Notes under the pieces: model-generated | Told to the model about the DNA's origin: nothing | Seen by the model: only the letters and a program-made list of their open reading frames with translations | Database searches by the model: none | Assembly (NCBI GenBank): GCA_000727475.1 | Contig: KL647290.1 | Location: 1,238,910-1,302,909, forward strand | Origin: Sarcocystis neurona | Taxonomy: Eukaryota; Apicomplexa; Conoidasida; Eucoccidiorida; Sarcocystidae | DNA: 64,000 nucleotides | Reading direction: 5' to 3' | Part shown: in pieces, positions 11,101 to 22,319 of the stretch | Layout: every line of letters starts with the position of its first letter | Numbering within the stretch: the stretch's first letter is position 1 | Translations under genes and position numbers: made by a program

Positions 11101-14100
11101 GCGTCTCCGTCTCTTCCTCTCCTCCTCGCTCGATTTTCGTTTTCCTCCTCTGTGTCTCCCCGTCTCTGTCTCGCGTCTCTCTCTTCGTGTCTTTCTTCTG
11201 CTGCCCCTCTCCCTGTCTTCCCTCGATGGCGCGCCTGACGCGCGGCCTGGTGGTGGGGAGCTGCAGCAGCTGCTGCGTCGTGTGTGCGTGTGTGTGGCGT
11301 CGCGCTGCGGGGGCTTCTTGGCAGGGGGGAAGGTGCGCGCGCGCGCGACCACAGCAGGGTCTTTTCTCCTTTGTTTGGGCATGTCTTGCCACCTGCAGCG
11401 GGCCTGCGCATGCCCGTGCGGCTACGTAGAACTGACTGCGCGGCGGAAACTTTCGCTCTGCAGCATTGTGGGGCTGAGTAGACGTTTTGTGCGCGTGGAC
11501 GTACGAGGCGCGGGCTACACGAGGAGGTGACGTGCCGATATGTGTAGAGGAGAAGGGGACGCATGCAGACGCCATACCGATCTATGGACGCACATTTCTA
11601 CATATCAGTGTATGTGTCCAGACACGTATGTACGTATGTATAGATCTGTGTAGACGTCTGCCTGGACGCGTGTCTACACCAGTGTGTACATATATGTATG
11701 TATGCAAGTGTACGTGTACTTAGAAGTGTGCAGATATATATCTATATATGTACATGGCTACAACGTGTACGTGTGTCTATATCGATACGCATATATACGT
11801 GTATATATATATATATATGCAGGTGTCTACGTATACGTGTGTCTACCCAGATGTGTATGTATGTGGATGTCTGGCTGCACGTATGTATTTCAGTGGATAC
11901 ACCAGTCCTGTGGCAAACGTAAATGGTCTGTCTAGGCGTAGATGATATATAAATATGTAGTAGATATACATGTGTGTAATTGGTTATATATGTAGAAATG
12001 CTGCTGTTGGTTTTTTTTGCGCGAGCTGCAGCAGGAGCCTGTGAACGGTCCGCTGCTGCTGCTGTTGCAGGGACTGCTGCTGGGATTCCTGCTGCTCATG
12101 CTGCTGCTCTGCTGCTGTTGCTGCTGCTCTGCTGCTGCTGCTGCAGGACGCGTGATGCTGACCGGGGCTCGGAGTGAGGAAGACGTCGGACGAGCCGCGA
12201 GGCTGCTGGCGAAGGTTCTCACGTACGCGTACACCAACCAGTGCGACGCTCTCTTCCGCAAGCAGCGGAGAGCAGCAGCAGTGAGAGACACGGCAGCAGC
12301 AGACGGTGACGTTGTCGTGTCCAGTGCAGAAGCAGGGGGGAACGCTGTGCGGGGTGGTGGAAGCGATGCGCCAGCAGCAGCGGCGGCAGCTGGAGGGGAA
12401 GACGCGGCAGCGTCAGCGTCACTCACGTGGGATGAGGCAGGGACGACTTCAGCAGCAGCAGCCGCAGGAGCAGCGTCGGCGAGAGCAGCACCGGCTGCTT
12501 CAAGAGAAGAGAGAGGCCGAGGAGCGTCAGGAAGAGCAGCTGGCAGAGGAGAAGGCGATGTAGGGAGGATTGAAACAGCAGCAGAAAAAGAAGAGGAGCT
12601 GGAGGGGATGGCGGACGGAAGCAGCAACAGCAGGTCGAGACCGGAGATTGAGGCGGAGCAGCAGGACCTGCCGCTGGCCCGGAGGAAGAGACGCAACGAC
12701 AGTGACCAGCTGCTGCAGCAGGAAACAGAGGAGAATAAGAAGACGAAGGAGCAGCAGCAGCATCAAGTTCTGTGTCTGCAAAATTTGAAAATAGAGAATG
12801 TAGTAGTGAGTGCTGATTGCGGCGTCCCCGTACGTCTCGAAGGCCTAGCGTTCGACCACAAAGAATTCTGCAGTTACGAGCCAGAACTCTTCCCGGGTGA
12901 GAAGAAGCACTTTACGCATGCAGCAACTGCTTGTGTGTGTGTGTGTGTATGTGTAGACAGGTGTGTTTCGTCTATTCAGTATACAGATATATATGTGTGG
13001 CGTCGCTTTCTCCGGGGACAACCTACTAGGGGAATATGTGGACGGGTATCGATACAGGTCCGATGTATTTACTTTTCCACCACCTCTCGCTACTTATTAA
13101 CGTATACATGTATATATCTGTGTGCGTGCGTCTCTCTGTGTACACACATACGTCTGAGGTGTTGATGTATGCAGCCGTGCGTAGTGCGTCGAGCGGTGCA
13201 GAAAGTACTGGGATGCGCAGCAGCGCTACGGGTGGCGCGGGGACACGAAGAAAGGTATTGTCGTCAAAAGATACGTGCAGTCCCAGCGTTGTCAACATGT
13301 CCCTACTCCGAGATTTTCTTTGTGACTTCCTCTGCTGCCGTCCAGATGCATCGGTCGGGATGTCCTCCGTTGCTACGCAGCGCGTTGCGTAAATGGGTTG
13401 CTGCTTCGGTTCCTCTGTGACGGGTTACAGAACGCGAAAGAAGTAACAGCTGACAGATACGTGCGCCTCCATCTCTTATCTGCGGATAACGCTGGGGTGG
13501 GCGTAGACGTAGGTAGTAGATTTGCAGAGAACGAGGCACAAGTGCGTGTCTGGTCACCGCCTCTGTTTTCCATCCGGTGCGGTGTACGTACACCGCGGGA
13601 GACGATGCGGTTTCCGGTGGTGCCGAGACGCACGTCTTTTCTCTCGTCTCTCCTGCATGCAGTGCATTTACTTGCCAGACACAGATACAGACGTCTTGCC
13701 AGAGAATTTGTGAACTTTATCAATTTTGTGGAGGACGCCAGGTGCATTTCTCTGTGTATTGCCTCTTTCTTCCCGAGAAAACGCACCCCGCGTGCAAGTT
13801 GGTCGCATCCTGCAGTGGTATGCACACAGTCCATTGGTATGCGGCAGTATACGCAACAAGGAAGTAGCTCCGCGATTATCTTGCGTGTTGCATCTCTTTT
13901 TGTTTTAGTGGTATCTCTGAAACATTACCTATGCAGGTATTCTCCGGTGATCCGGTCACGTGTATGGGAAGTTTAGCGGTGCTGACGCACCACCCGTCTC
14001 TGCGTCTCACTCTTGTGCCGGTGGCCCTTCCCTTCGACGTTAGAGACTGGGGTTGGGCAGGTATAAACCGGGTTTGAGGAAACTGGGTGCAAAAAGTGTG

Positions 14101-14572
14101 GGAGTTCACTCTACAAGCTTTCCACTTTTCTTCTTCTTCAGTGGCGCTGCGGATGTGTGTGCTGTCTGTTCTGGAAGGAGACGGTTCGGACAAATACATA
14201 CGTCTGTGCAAAGATGGCTAGCTGAATCTCCCTGTCCTGCGTGGAAGCTTGTCCGATAGTCCTCCTTCTTTCTCGCCTCCTCCACGTGGTCTTTCTCGTT
14301 TCTCTGGTGTCGTTACACCTGAGTGTCCGTGTCGTGATGTCCGGTGTACGTCCTCCTGTGCTGCGGCCTCATTTCGCTCGTCTGTTTCTTCTTGTCTGCG
14401 TCCTTCCTGCGCTGCAGGGTTGGTGTACCGCTACAACCCTGCCGAGGGGGTGAAGGCGGTGCTGCTGGTTTTTGTGAGCGGCAAACTTGTTATTACGGGA
14501 TGCAGATCGTTCGCCGACGCGGTCAGCGTCTTTCACGCCACTTACCCACTTCTCATTCGTTACCACTGCTAG
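8199..14572 (+). CDS. TBP: TATA-box-binding protein with large insertions
   Basis: TBP is the saddle-shaped general transcription factor that binds and bends promoter DNA for RNA polymerases. The model has three exons: 8199-9357, 12147-12896 and 14418-14572. Donors are ACAG|GTAATA and CCGG|GTGAGA, acceptors CTGCAG and GCTGCAG, all phase 1, giving 687 residues. The first saddle repeat has [12 protein letters not shown] (about 294-305), [17 protein letters not shown] (about 348) and CTALIFRTG. The splice then restores [17 protein letters not shown]. The second repeat starts at residue 600 ([12 protein letters not shown]) with [36 protein letters not shown] and the stop after RYHC. A Ser/Ala/Glu-rich N-terminal extension of ~290 residues precedes it. 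Low-complexity insertions of ~40 (306-345) and ~180 residues (about 412-592) interrupt the normally compact ~180-residue core. The first ATG follows a possible acceptor, so the N-terminus is the least certain part. Confidence 0.92.
9420..9590. repeat. TA/TG microsatellite cluster
   Basis: Several (TA)n runs of 8-16 bases alternate with TGTACGTGTATCTACAGGG-like spacers. The spacer CTACAGGGT recurs at about 9481, 9540 and 9590, so the tract is a degenerate minisatellite with a unit of about 50-60 bp. It lies in TBP intron 1. Confidence 0.7.
10975..11225. repeat. polypyrimidine tract in TBP intron 1
   Basis: Roughly 250 bases on the plus strand are almost entirely C and T, with scattered TTCGTC, TCTCGTC and CCCGTCTC words. 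The complement therefore encodes an artefactual Arg/Glu/Lys-rich open frame. Sense-strand pyrimidine richness fits an intron of a plus-strand gene. Confidence 0.75.
12897..14417 (+). other. TBP intron 2
   Basis: The 1,521-nt intron joins YEPELFPG to LVYRYNP in phase 1. It starts with GTGAGA, has a (GT)n run near 12935-12955, and contains an 18-bp perfect palindrome at 13579-13596. No exon was recognised inside it. Confidence 0.85.
13579..13596. repeat. dispersed palindrome, 18-bp perfect copy
   Basis: GCGGTGTACGTACACCGC is self-complementary over 18 bases and contains the exact 14-base core. It lies in TBP intron 2. Confidence 0.9.
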
Positions 14573-17500
14573 TTTTCACTTCGGCTGTATCTCGACAGAA
14601 ACTTACCTGCAGCCGCATATATATAAGGGCACATGTACGGGGTCGTCTGTGTATGTGTCTCTGTGTAAGAATATATGCGAAACTCTGTCTGAGACTGTTT
14701 GTGTATTTAGGTGCGTATACATGTATGTATATATATATATATATAGACACATACATATATATATAGATTGATAGGTAGGTAGATGAATAGGTAGCGTCAT
14801 GCACGCATAAGTAGACACTATCGTGATAGTAGCATTTTTACGACGCGAGGTGCAAGTCCTCCCCTTTGTGTATGCTACCATGAATACTCGGATGTGTATG
14901 TGTATAAAGACGTGTATGTGTGGGTGTAAGCAGACACATACACATCGCAGCTGTAGACACGTGCCTCACAGCGTCTGTACGTACCGTGAGTATACACACA
15001 CACATACACGTGTGTATGCAAAAAGGAGAAGAAGACCGAAATACAGAGAGGGAGATAGGGAGATAGGACGAACAACGTCTATGGAGACATGTGGTCAGAC
15101 GCGTACACAATGGGAAAATGTCGTTGCTGAAGGCTGGATCTATGCTTCGACGACGTTAGTTCTTACCGTTCATTACAGCAGCTCGTGTCCACCTAGACAC
15201 ACATGCATACGTATGCATACGTGTGTACGTGTGCGTGTATTAACAGGTTTGTTCTTCTGTACATGTAAATACGTATCTACATGTTGGCGTGCGTACACGT
15301 ATATATATATATATATGTACGTAAGAGTAAAGCGTACGCTGCCTTAGGGCTCTTTTTCACGAAAAAGGCCAATGTCAACAGGAAACGGGACCGGGTGTTT
15401 CTTCATTCGCTGGCTCCGTGATTACACGTACGATGCTGCCAAGGGTCGTTCTCCCAGAGCTTTTCCCGCCCGGCACGCGTACGTGTGTCTCTTTTGAGGA
15501 CACCGCATCTGCACAAGGACGTGTCCACACTTGCAGTTATTCATGCTAATGTTAGGGAAAAACACTGTGGGTATATCGCCGTCTGCAATCGGTTTGATGA
15601 CGCAGCCCCTGCGTCTGTGTGACTACTCATTCCTTCCTCGTGGCCCTTCACGCGACGGTCTCCTCTACCCGTATAGCTCTCCGTACATCCGTGCACGTCG
15701 TGCGTACTTGAAGAGTATGTATTTTTCATATATATACATATGTGGTAATAAAACGTTTTACTTTTTACGGCTGCAAGCGCTCACCTCACGGATTTCGACG
15801 ATCTCTCCAAACAGGCGCTCTTCTTGTTTTTTGCAGTTCGGAGAAGAGAAGTGCATGTTGACGTGTGCAGCTTCTACCGCTACTCATCTTGACGAACTTA
15901 CACGTGCACAAGTGCACCTGTGTGTGCGTGTATATATTTGTATATATTCGTGTGTCCATACGTATATATATAATACGCACAGACAGACTCTCCAGGCCTA
16001 GATGCATGTAAGCTGGGAGCGACACAGACGCAGGTGTATTCTTTATCTGTCTCTACGTAACTACAGCGTACCAAAAACTGTACACCTCTGCAGTGATAGC
16101 TTCTAGAGACAGACACGTCGACACGTTTGCGCACAGTTGAGTTTCCACAGCAGTCTTCCATATCTGTCTCGTTGTTAAGTAGGACTTGTACGCGGCAGAT
16201 ACGATATTTTCGAAGGAACTTACTTTTCGAGCGTACAGATACCGCAGCACGCAGACCCATACTAATTAGTGTATGTTCTTCCATACTTACGTAGGGCGCG
16301 GTAACTGCACTGTGTATGCACACGTCTTTTGTCTATGGATACGTGTACACACGAGTTCGTTTGAACATCGAGAGTTGTTCGCAAGGAGGTCGCTCGCTGT
16401 GCATTATTTGTTACGGCACCGCTGCGTGTCCGATAGCAGCGTCTACTTCGTGGAAGCGACGTCACTGCGTCAAAGGGCACGCACTACCGGAATACGAGAT
16501 GATGGGGTCGCACGCACGTACATGTCGACCTCGCCTGGTATTATTGGTACAGGTGTTCGCCTAGGCGGAATAGCCGTATATGTACACTGATATGTAAAGA
16601 CTGTTATATAAACAATTGTGTGTGTATCGGTGCACGTGTGTGTAAACTGGGGAGCTCTTGGTGGACAACATATCGTAGTTATATATACATATACATATGT
16701 ATTTAATATATATGGATGTATCTCGTGTGCACGTTGGCGGTACTAGCTCGGTTGTAGAAAGGTGCTGTACGCCTCCCTAATGTGGCAGCACACACGAAAT
16801 GTGGATAAGAGCAAAAGAAAGACGGCTTCGAGTCGGACAACTTGAGATATGAAGGACTCAATGGATCGACGTAATTTCGTGGCTGCTGCTGCTCCAGCCC
16901 GCAGCAACACCAACAGCTCCCAAGCAGCACCAGGGACAGCAGCTTTGTAGTCGAGGCAAGGAAGTCCCAGAAGCAGTGGCGGCTGCACCGTCGATGTACG
17001 TGTGCAGTTAATTCTTGAGATTTTTTTGTGGTTTGCCTGGTGGTGTGGTGTGAGTCCTGAAGAGCAGCAGTAGTTTTTTTAGTTTTGGTAGAGCAGAGAA
17101 GGACTGCTAGTTGTTGTTGCTGAGCTGGTAGCACAATCAATAGTAGCGTGTTTACGCGCTTTTCGCAGCGTTGTGGAGGTAACGACAGTGCTCCGTTAGA
17201 AAAGTACGAAAATTAGCATGTTTCTAGAAAAGTACGAGAAATATGCATGTTTTTATGCTGCGACCGCTGCTGCTGCTCTTTCGAGGGGCCAGGTGGTCGT
17301 CGTTTCGAATCTTTGCTAACGTGTTCATTCTTCCTCGTTGGTTTCCCGCCCAGCTACTCTTTCCCCAACAGCGGCTGTGTGTACAAATGTGTGTTCATAC
17401 CTATGTGGTCGCCGTAGAAGGGGACGGATAAAAACGCATTCCCCAATAAAACCTACGCACGCTTCCGTATGGAATTAACTGAGTGCAGACTCGGTCGTCA

Positions 17501-18238
17501 TGTGATTTTATAAAAAAAGTCGACTCCCTACGTGAGAGGCGTTGGGAGACAGCCCACTACGTATACGTTCGTGTGTGGTTCACCGTAGAAACGTACTTTA
17601 CTCGTATGCGTCGTTCTCCCCTCTACTTTGCGGAGGGCAATACCCAAGTAATGCAAGCGTAGGCAAATAAATTTGCGTGGAAATATGGGAGATGCAGCGA
17701 CCCCGATGGATTCCTGGACACAAACATGTGTGAGCTACGCCAACACCGCACAAAAAAGTACACTATTCGGGTGCCTGATACGGGTGCGGTCATGCTTGTA
17801 ACAAGCTTTGTAACAAAGCCTTGAGCAACTGCGGTTCGAGGAGCGGCGCAGTTAAGCATTCATCTGTCCTTCAAAATGACCCGGGCTATGACTTTAGAGA
17901 ACCTGGGCAGCTTCTGCTTCCGCGCGTAGCTTAGCAAACGAGGCCCCACCGGTGGTTACCCGTATTTTCATGTTTCAGTCTGCTGACGCTACGCTGGGTG
18001 ATTTTACAAGGTATACAGACCTCGCAGGACAGTACATATGCACGGAGTACGGGAGCGTATGCAGCGAAGGCAGTGGGAGCAGTGAATGCGGTCCAAGCGT
18101 TCACCGCGGCACCGTAATATAATATTACCCGACAGTATGGTATGAACAGGAAATGCCGCTGTCCGCCGGTGGTCGCAGTTGCATACACGTGCTGACCAGA
18201 TTGAGTCTACAGCTGTTCTGGAAGATGTTTTGCGTCTT

Positions 18239-18348
18239 CTTGAACTATGCTCAAATATCTGTCGATGTGTGTAGAGCCTGACAGACGTGGCTCCTTGAAC
18301 TATGATCAAGTATCTGTCGATTTGTGTAGAGCTTGACAGACGTGGCTC
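18239..18348. repeat. 55-bp direct duplication
   Basis: Two adjacent copies of a 55-bp unit begin CTTGAACTATG at 18239 and 18294 and end in GACAGACGTGGCTC. They differ at only a few positions (GCTCAAATATC versus GATCAAGTATC; GATGTGTG versus GATTTGTG; GCCTG versus GCTTG). No coding frame is implied. Confidence 0.92.
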
Positions 18349-20390
18349 ATTATTATACGTTGAAGTGAGCGGACAGCGTACACAGTGGCGTACAAATATC
18401 TGTGTAAAACGTCTGTGTAGACACACGGGTGCATGCGCATTACGTCTAGCAATGCAGGACGTATTCTGAAAAGCTTGACTCCGACACATGCGTAACTATA
18501 CTCGCATTGTACTTGTGTAACACAGTGTTCAACGTGCGTTCTAGCTTTCCTACAACACATCGCCCCGATGATAAGCGTACGTGAGCAAAAGAAGCGCTTG
18601 GACTTGGTGTTGCATATACCTGTAGTATCGCGACAGTGTGCTTGCCTGTTCACCGTGGTAGGTGTGAACGTATTCGTGTGTATACGTGTGTGTAGTCATG
18701 TGACCACAAGCCTCAAACACGCGGGTAAAAGTGATTTCATTGTACGTGGTGCTCGGTGTATGTAAAGTGCGTTTGCAGGGTACACGCTAAGCAACTCTCA
18801 CGTGCAGAACTCTCTTGGCGGGCAGGGTACAACGGACGTTGTATGGCAAAGCAGCAATTCGATTGATTCGTTGGTGTCGTCTGTAGAATACAGTCGCATT
18901 CAAGTTTAGAAAATTAGACGATGGGGTACAGAGGAACTGGTGTACCGAACGAGGCAGTGCTGCACCTTCAGCTTCCGTGTAGACAACAATCATATGAATG
19001 TGTTTGGTCGAGCGTGCAGATGCATATATATATATATATATGTGTATATGAATATGTGTATATATGTATATATATTTCTTTTATATGTACATATATATAT
19101 ATATGACTTGGACCTATAACATATAAGCGAAGACGTGAAGGCTATCTGGGGACTTTGTTCCGTGGAACGCTGTGCCGGTATAGGTGCTGTCAGTGGCGAC
19201 AAGGAGGAGAGCCCGACCCTGACAAGTGACGGGCACGAACCGCCGCTTTCCATTCTACTTACAAATGAGGAATTTTGGTGTGCAGAGCTATAGGTGAATT
19301 CAAGGGTAACTGGATATAGCATATGAATTAGGTAATGTTGCGTTTACAGCAGAATCACCTTTTTTCAAGAATTCACGAGGACTCCCAACGAGAGTCCCCA
19401 CTGAATCTACCGAGACACATAGTTTCGGCCTCGAAGGTTTACGCCCAGTGACACCTAACTGATGCACTTCTTCACTAACCCAGAAAATGCTTTCTTAGAT
19501 TTCCTATTCTCTCCTTCATCGTAATGCCTTAGGCTTGCACGTCTTTGCCGGGAAGGCACGACACACTGAAGCTCCTGCTACATTAACCGGATGCACAGAT
19601 CTGTGCATGAGTGTCACACCAGAAATACATACATATACATCTGCACCTATGCCGTGCAGTTGCATATACGATTTTACATATATATGTAGATATACATGCT
19701 CATGACTCAACACCCACGCACGTTTATTTGCAGGGATGGGGACGCACACGAGGAATATAGTTGGATTGAAAACACTCCTCTGTAGGATCCGTCACTGGGT
19801 CTCCTCTTTTGTGCATACAGCTGCATTTAGTGTACCATCACTAAGGGGCTACACGAGTTCGGCAAGCGTGACTTTCCACGTAGCCTGCGGACCACTCGTA
19901 GGCGAGACATGTTTGTCAAGGCGTAGTGGTTCAATTAGTGCGTGGCCTTGGAGTGGCGAGCGTCTACCCCATACGTACAACCTGTAAACTGATGAAGGAT
20001 ACTCCTCCTGCAGTCAAAGAATTGCAGCGGCTAGCGCCGTAAATGCTGCCGCTCCATACAACCAACCGCTCGACAGGCTCGGAGCAGATGCTTGAACTTC
20101 TGCGAGGGAACACACCCATGCACACGCACACACAAACACGCGGCGCGGTCTGTTTATACAGTTTGCCGGAGGTGGGTTGAGGACTCGGTAAACGTGTGTC
20201 CGCACAGTGCTTATTAGCCTACAGAGATCCACTGAAGAGAGTAGTGATGCAGCACCACTCCAAGTTTACAGACATACACCTTCACTACGCAGATATCCTC
20301 CCCGTACGGCTGACGTAAAGTGTTGCTTTATTTTAGAGCGCAGAAGTCAAAGAGTCTAGCAAGCCATCGAATTGGGATGCAGGAGTTACT

Positions 20391-20473
20391 CGCTTTGCGT
20401 CCGCGGGTTAACAACCCGAGCGGGACTGGCCACAATATGTCAGTGCCAGCCAATCCCGCTAGCGCACAAAGCG
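20391..20473. ncRNA. candidate structured RNA or cruciform
   Basis: Three nested stems fit a three-way-junction fold. Outer stem: CGCTTTG (20391-20397) with CAAAGCG (20467-20473), extended by CG/CG with a two-base bulge. Hairpin 1: CGGGTT (20404-20409) with AACCCG (20413-20418), three-base loop. Hairpin 2: AGCGGGA (20419-20425) with TCCCGCT (20454-20460), continued after a four-base bulge by CTGGC (20426-20430) with GCCAG (20445-20449), 14-base loop. All listed pairs are Watson-Crick. It is not a tRNA, because anticodon and T-loop signatures are absent. Strand, expression and class are unknown, and it could equally be a DNA cruciform or the remains of a small mobile element. Confidence 0.4.
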
Positions 20474-22319
20474 GAGAAGCGGTGCAGGTAGCAACGTTGT
20501 CGCACAAACAAGTACTGTTGAGCATCCACAATTGGGCTGTGGTAGTTTGAGTGGCACTTGAAAGAGTAGGGCACAGGAATGACGAAGAAGTGTTGGCCTG
20601 TGTCCCGGTTGCGTGGTCCGAGTCATGGCTGAATTTCACGTGACTGAATCACCGGCACCTCGATGCGTGGTATGATACTCGTCGCTTAAACCGAGGGACA
20701 GAAGAACCAGGAAACGGACATCTGCTTTTTGCACGGATGTTTCCGGCTAAAAATTGAATAGGCTTCCGCTACTTAGTTCACCAGTTATTCACCACACGAC
20801 GTGATAAGCACAAAGTAAGGCTTCATAAACACTGTAGGCGTCTCCACGGCTCCCTTTACTGCATCTTTTTTCCCAAGTATCCGTCTTGTACGTGAAAATA
20901 CAGACACCGAGGCACACACTGCTTCTCTGTTCTTGCCGCCGTCAACAGTCTGGCGCCTTCTTCACTGCTGCAAGGATAAAGTTTTTAAGTCAGTTGCCGG
21001 TGAATTACGGGCGTAGTGAGACTGGGCAAGGACACTAATAGTGTGTCTGCATAAATTTGTGTGTATGCTTGAAGCTCAATAGATGCAGGGGTAGCACTTA
21101 CTTATCTTATCCATGAGCAGGCCTTCTGCAGAAACAGAGCACAGCACCCACAGCCCTATGAAAGATACTTTATACGAAATATATCGTTGCAGATATTGCT
21201 GTCCTTGTACACCCCTGTCTGTGACACATATGGGAGAGTGGAGACAAAACCGTTGCACTTACGTGTGAGCTTCATGTCTTCCCAGCCATGTCGGTCTGTA
21301 CGCACCAAACGCATCCACGCAAGTCAAGGAAATGACACACAGCATCCTGTCCACACTCTACCCGTGCACATCCATGTAAGTGCGAAAACAAATACAGTTA
21401 TGCAACGTGCCGTGCAACAGAGCACTCGCATAAATGCACGAGTCGAGCACAAACCAGCTTGGATTATAGACAAGCGTGTAGGGCTTCCCGCTGTCAAGCA
21501 AAAGCATAGTACCAGCGTAACCTCGTACATCGCACACGCCTCAGACAGGCACAGGTGTTGGCCGGTGAATCTAACGTCATGAAGTAACCGACTGTACAAG
21601 GAACACTGAAGTATTTTCTTTCTTCCACACACGAAATATACCTGGTTGGATTCCAGTGTGCGACAGTTTTCCGAGAAAAGCTACACGCAACCGTAGACAC
21701 CTACACAGACGATGCGCTCAATGCTGCGGTGAGACGGGCGTACTTTACTGTACACGCGAAGATGGAAGGAGCGCTTGTTATACTGCAATAAGAAGAAGAT
21801 TTGGGGATCTACAGGAACACTTAGTTAAACTTTTGAAACCGATGGTGCGAAGCAATGCCACGCACGCAAAGTAGGTGTAGCGCTACGCACAAAAGCAGCA
21901 TCTGTCTATACGTAATATTCGATCAGTCAGACGCCAGCACAACCGTTGGCAAGAGCGACAACTAAACTGTGGCTGTACGCTTGTGCGCCGCAACCGGAGA
22001 CGTACACATATGCTGTACACACGTGTCTACGCAGGCACAGATATCCAGGATAAAGCGCTGAGTGTGCGCAGCAGTGCTGCTGCTTCTTCGGTGTATATGG
22101 ATCCCTACGCTTTACGACAGAGGACACCGCAGTATAACGTGTGCGCCAGCTGCGAGTCACTAGCTTGCTAGCTAACTCGCAGGCTATGCGCACCCTCTTT
22201 CGATTCACACTCTGTCACATAAGATTGTGGCATTCCGCAGTATACAAGGCAAAAAGTGCAATGGCACCGGCCCTGGGGTGCATAGTGTCAGGAGCCTTCT
22301 TTGTGAACGTCAAGTCCAT

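Larger units (their letters stand above)
9358..12146 (+). other. TBP intron 1
   Basis: The 2,789-nt intron contains TA-rich microsatellites at about 9420-9590 and 11690-11830. Between about 10975 and 11225 it has a C/T-rich tract on the sense strand. Long open frames inside it (for example Tyr/Ile/Val-rich ones from TA/TG repeats, and Arg/Glu-rich ones opposite the C/T tract) are composition artefacts. Confidence 0.8.
14573..22319. other. gene-poor, repeat-poor interval
   Basis: No conserved domain or credible exon chain was found in 7.7 kb. Base composition is more balanced than in the flanking CAG-rich DNA, and open frames are short, mostly under 110 codons. TA/TACGTA-rich microsatellites occur near 14725-14770, 15295-15320, 16680-16710 and 19020-19110. 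A small CAG-containing patch at 16870-17000 opens two competing minus-strand frames with no recognisable motif. An AATAAA at about 17446 is isolated. A 55-bp duplication (18239-18348) and a folded inverted-repeat structure (20391-20473) are listed separately. Confidence 0.6.

Noticed and set aside
10900..11575. Arg/Glu/Lys-rich minus-strand frames of ~200 codons
   Set aside because: They are the complement of a polypyrimidine intron tract in TBP and show no domain or heptad regularity.
12017..12146. Leu/Cys-rich hydrophobic start upstream of the second TBP exon that resembles a signal peptide
   Set aside because: It is a CTG-rich polypyrimidine and branch region ending in CTGCAG. The coding sequence begins after the acceptor.
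20391..20473. tRNA gene
   Set aside because: The fold has three stems, but there is no GTTCRANYC T-loop, no A-box or B-box consensus and no anticodon arm geometry.
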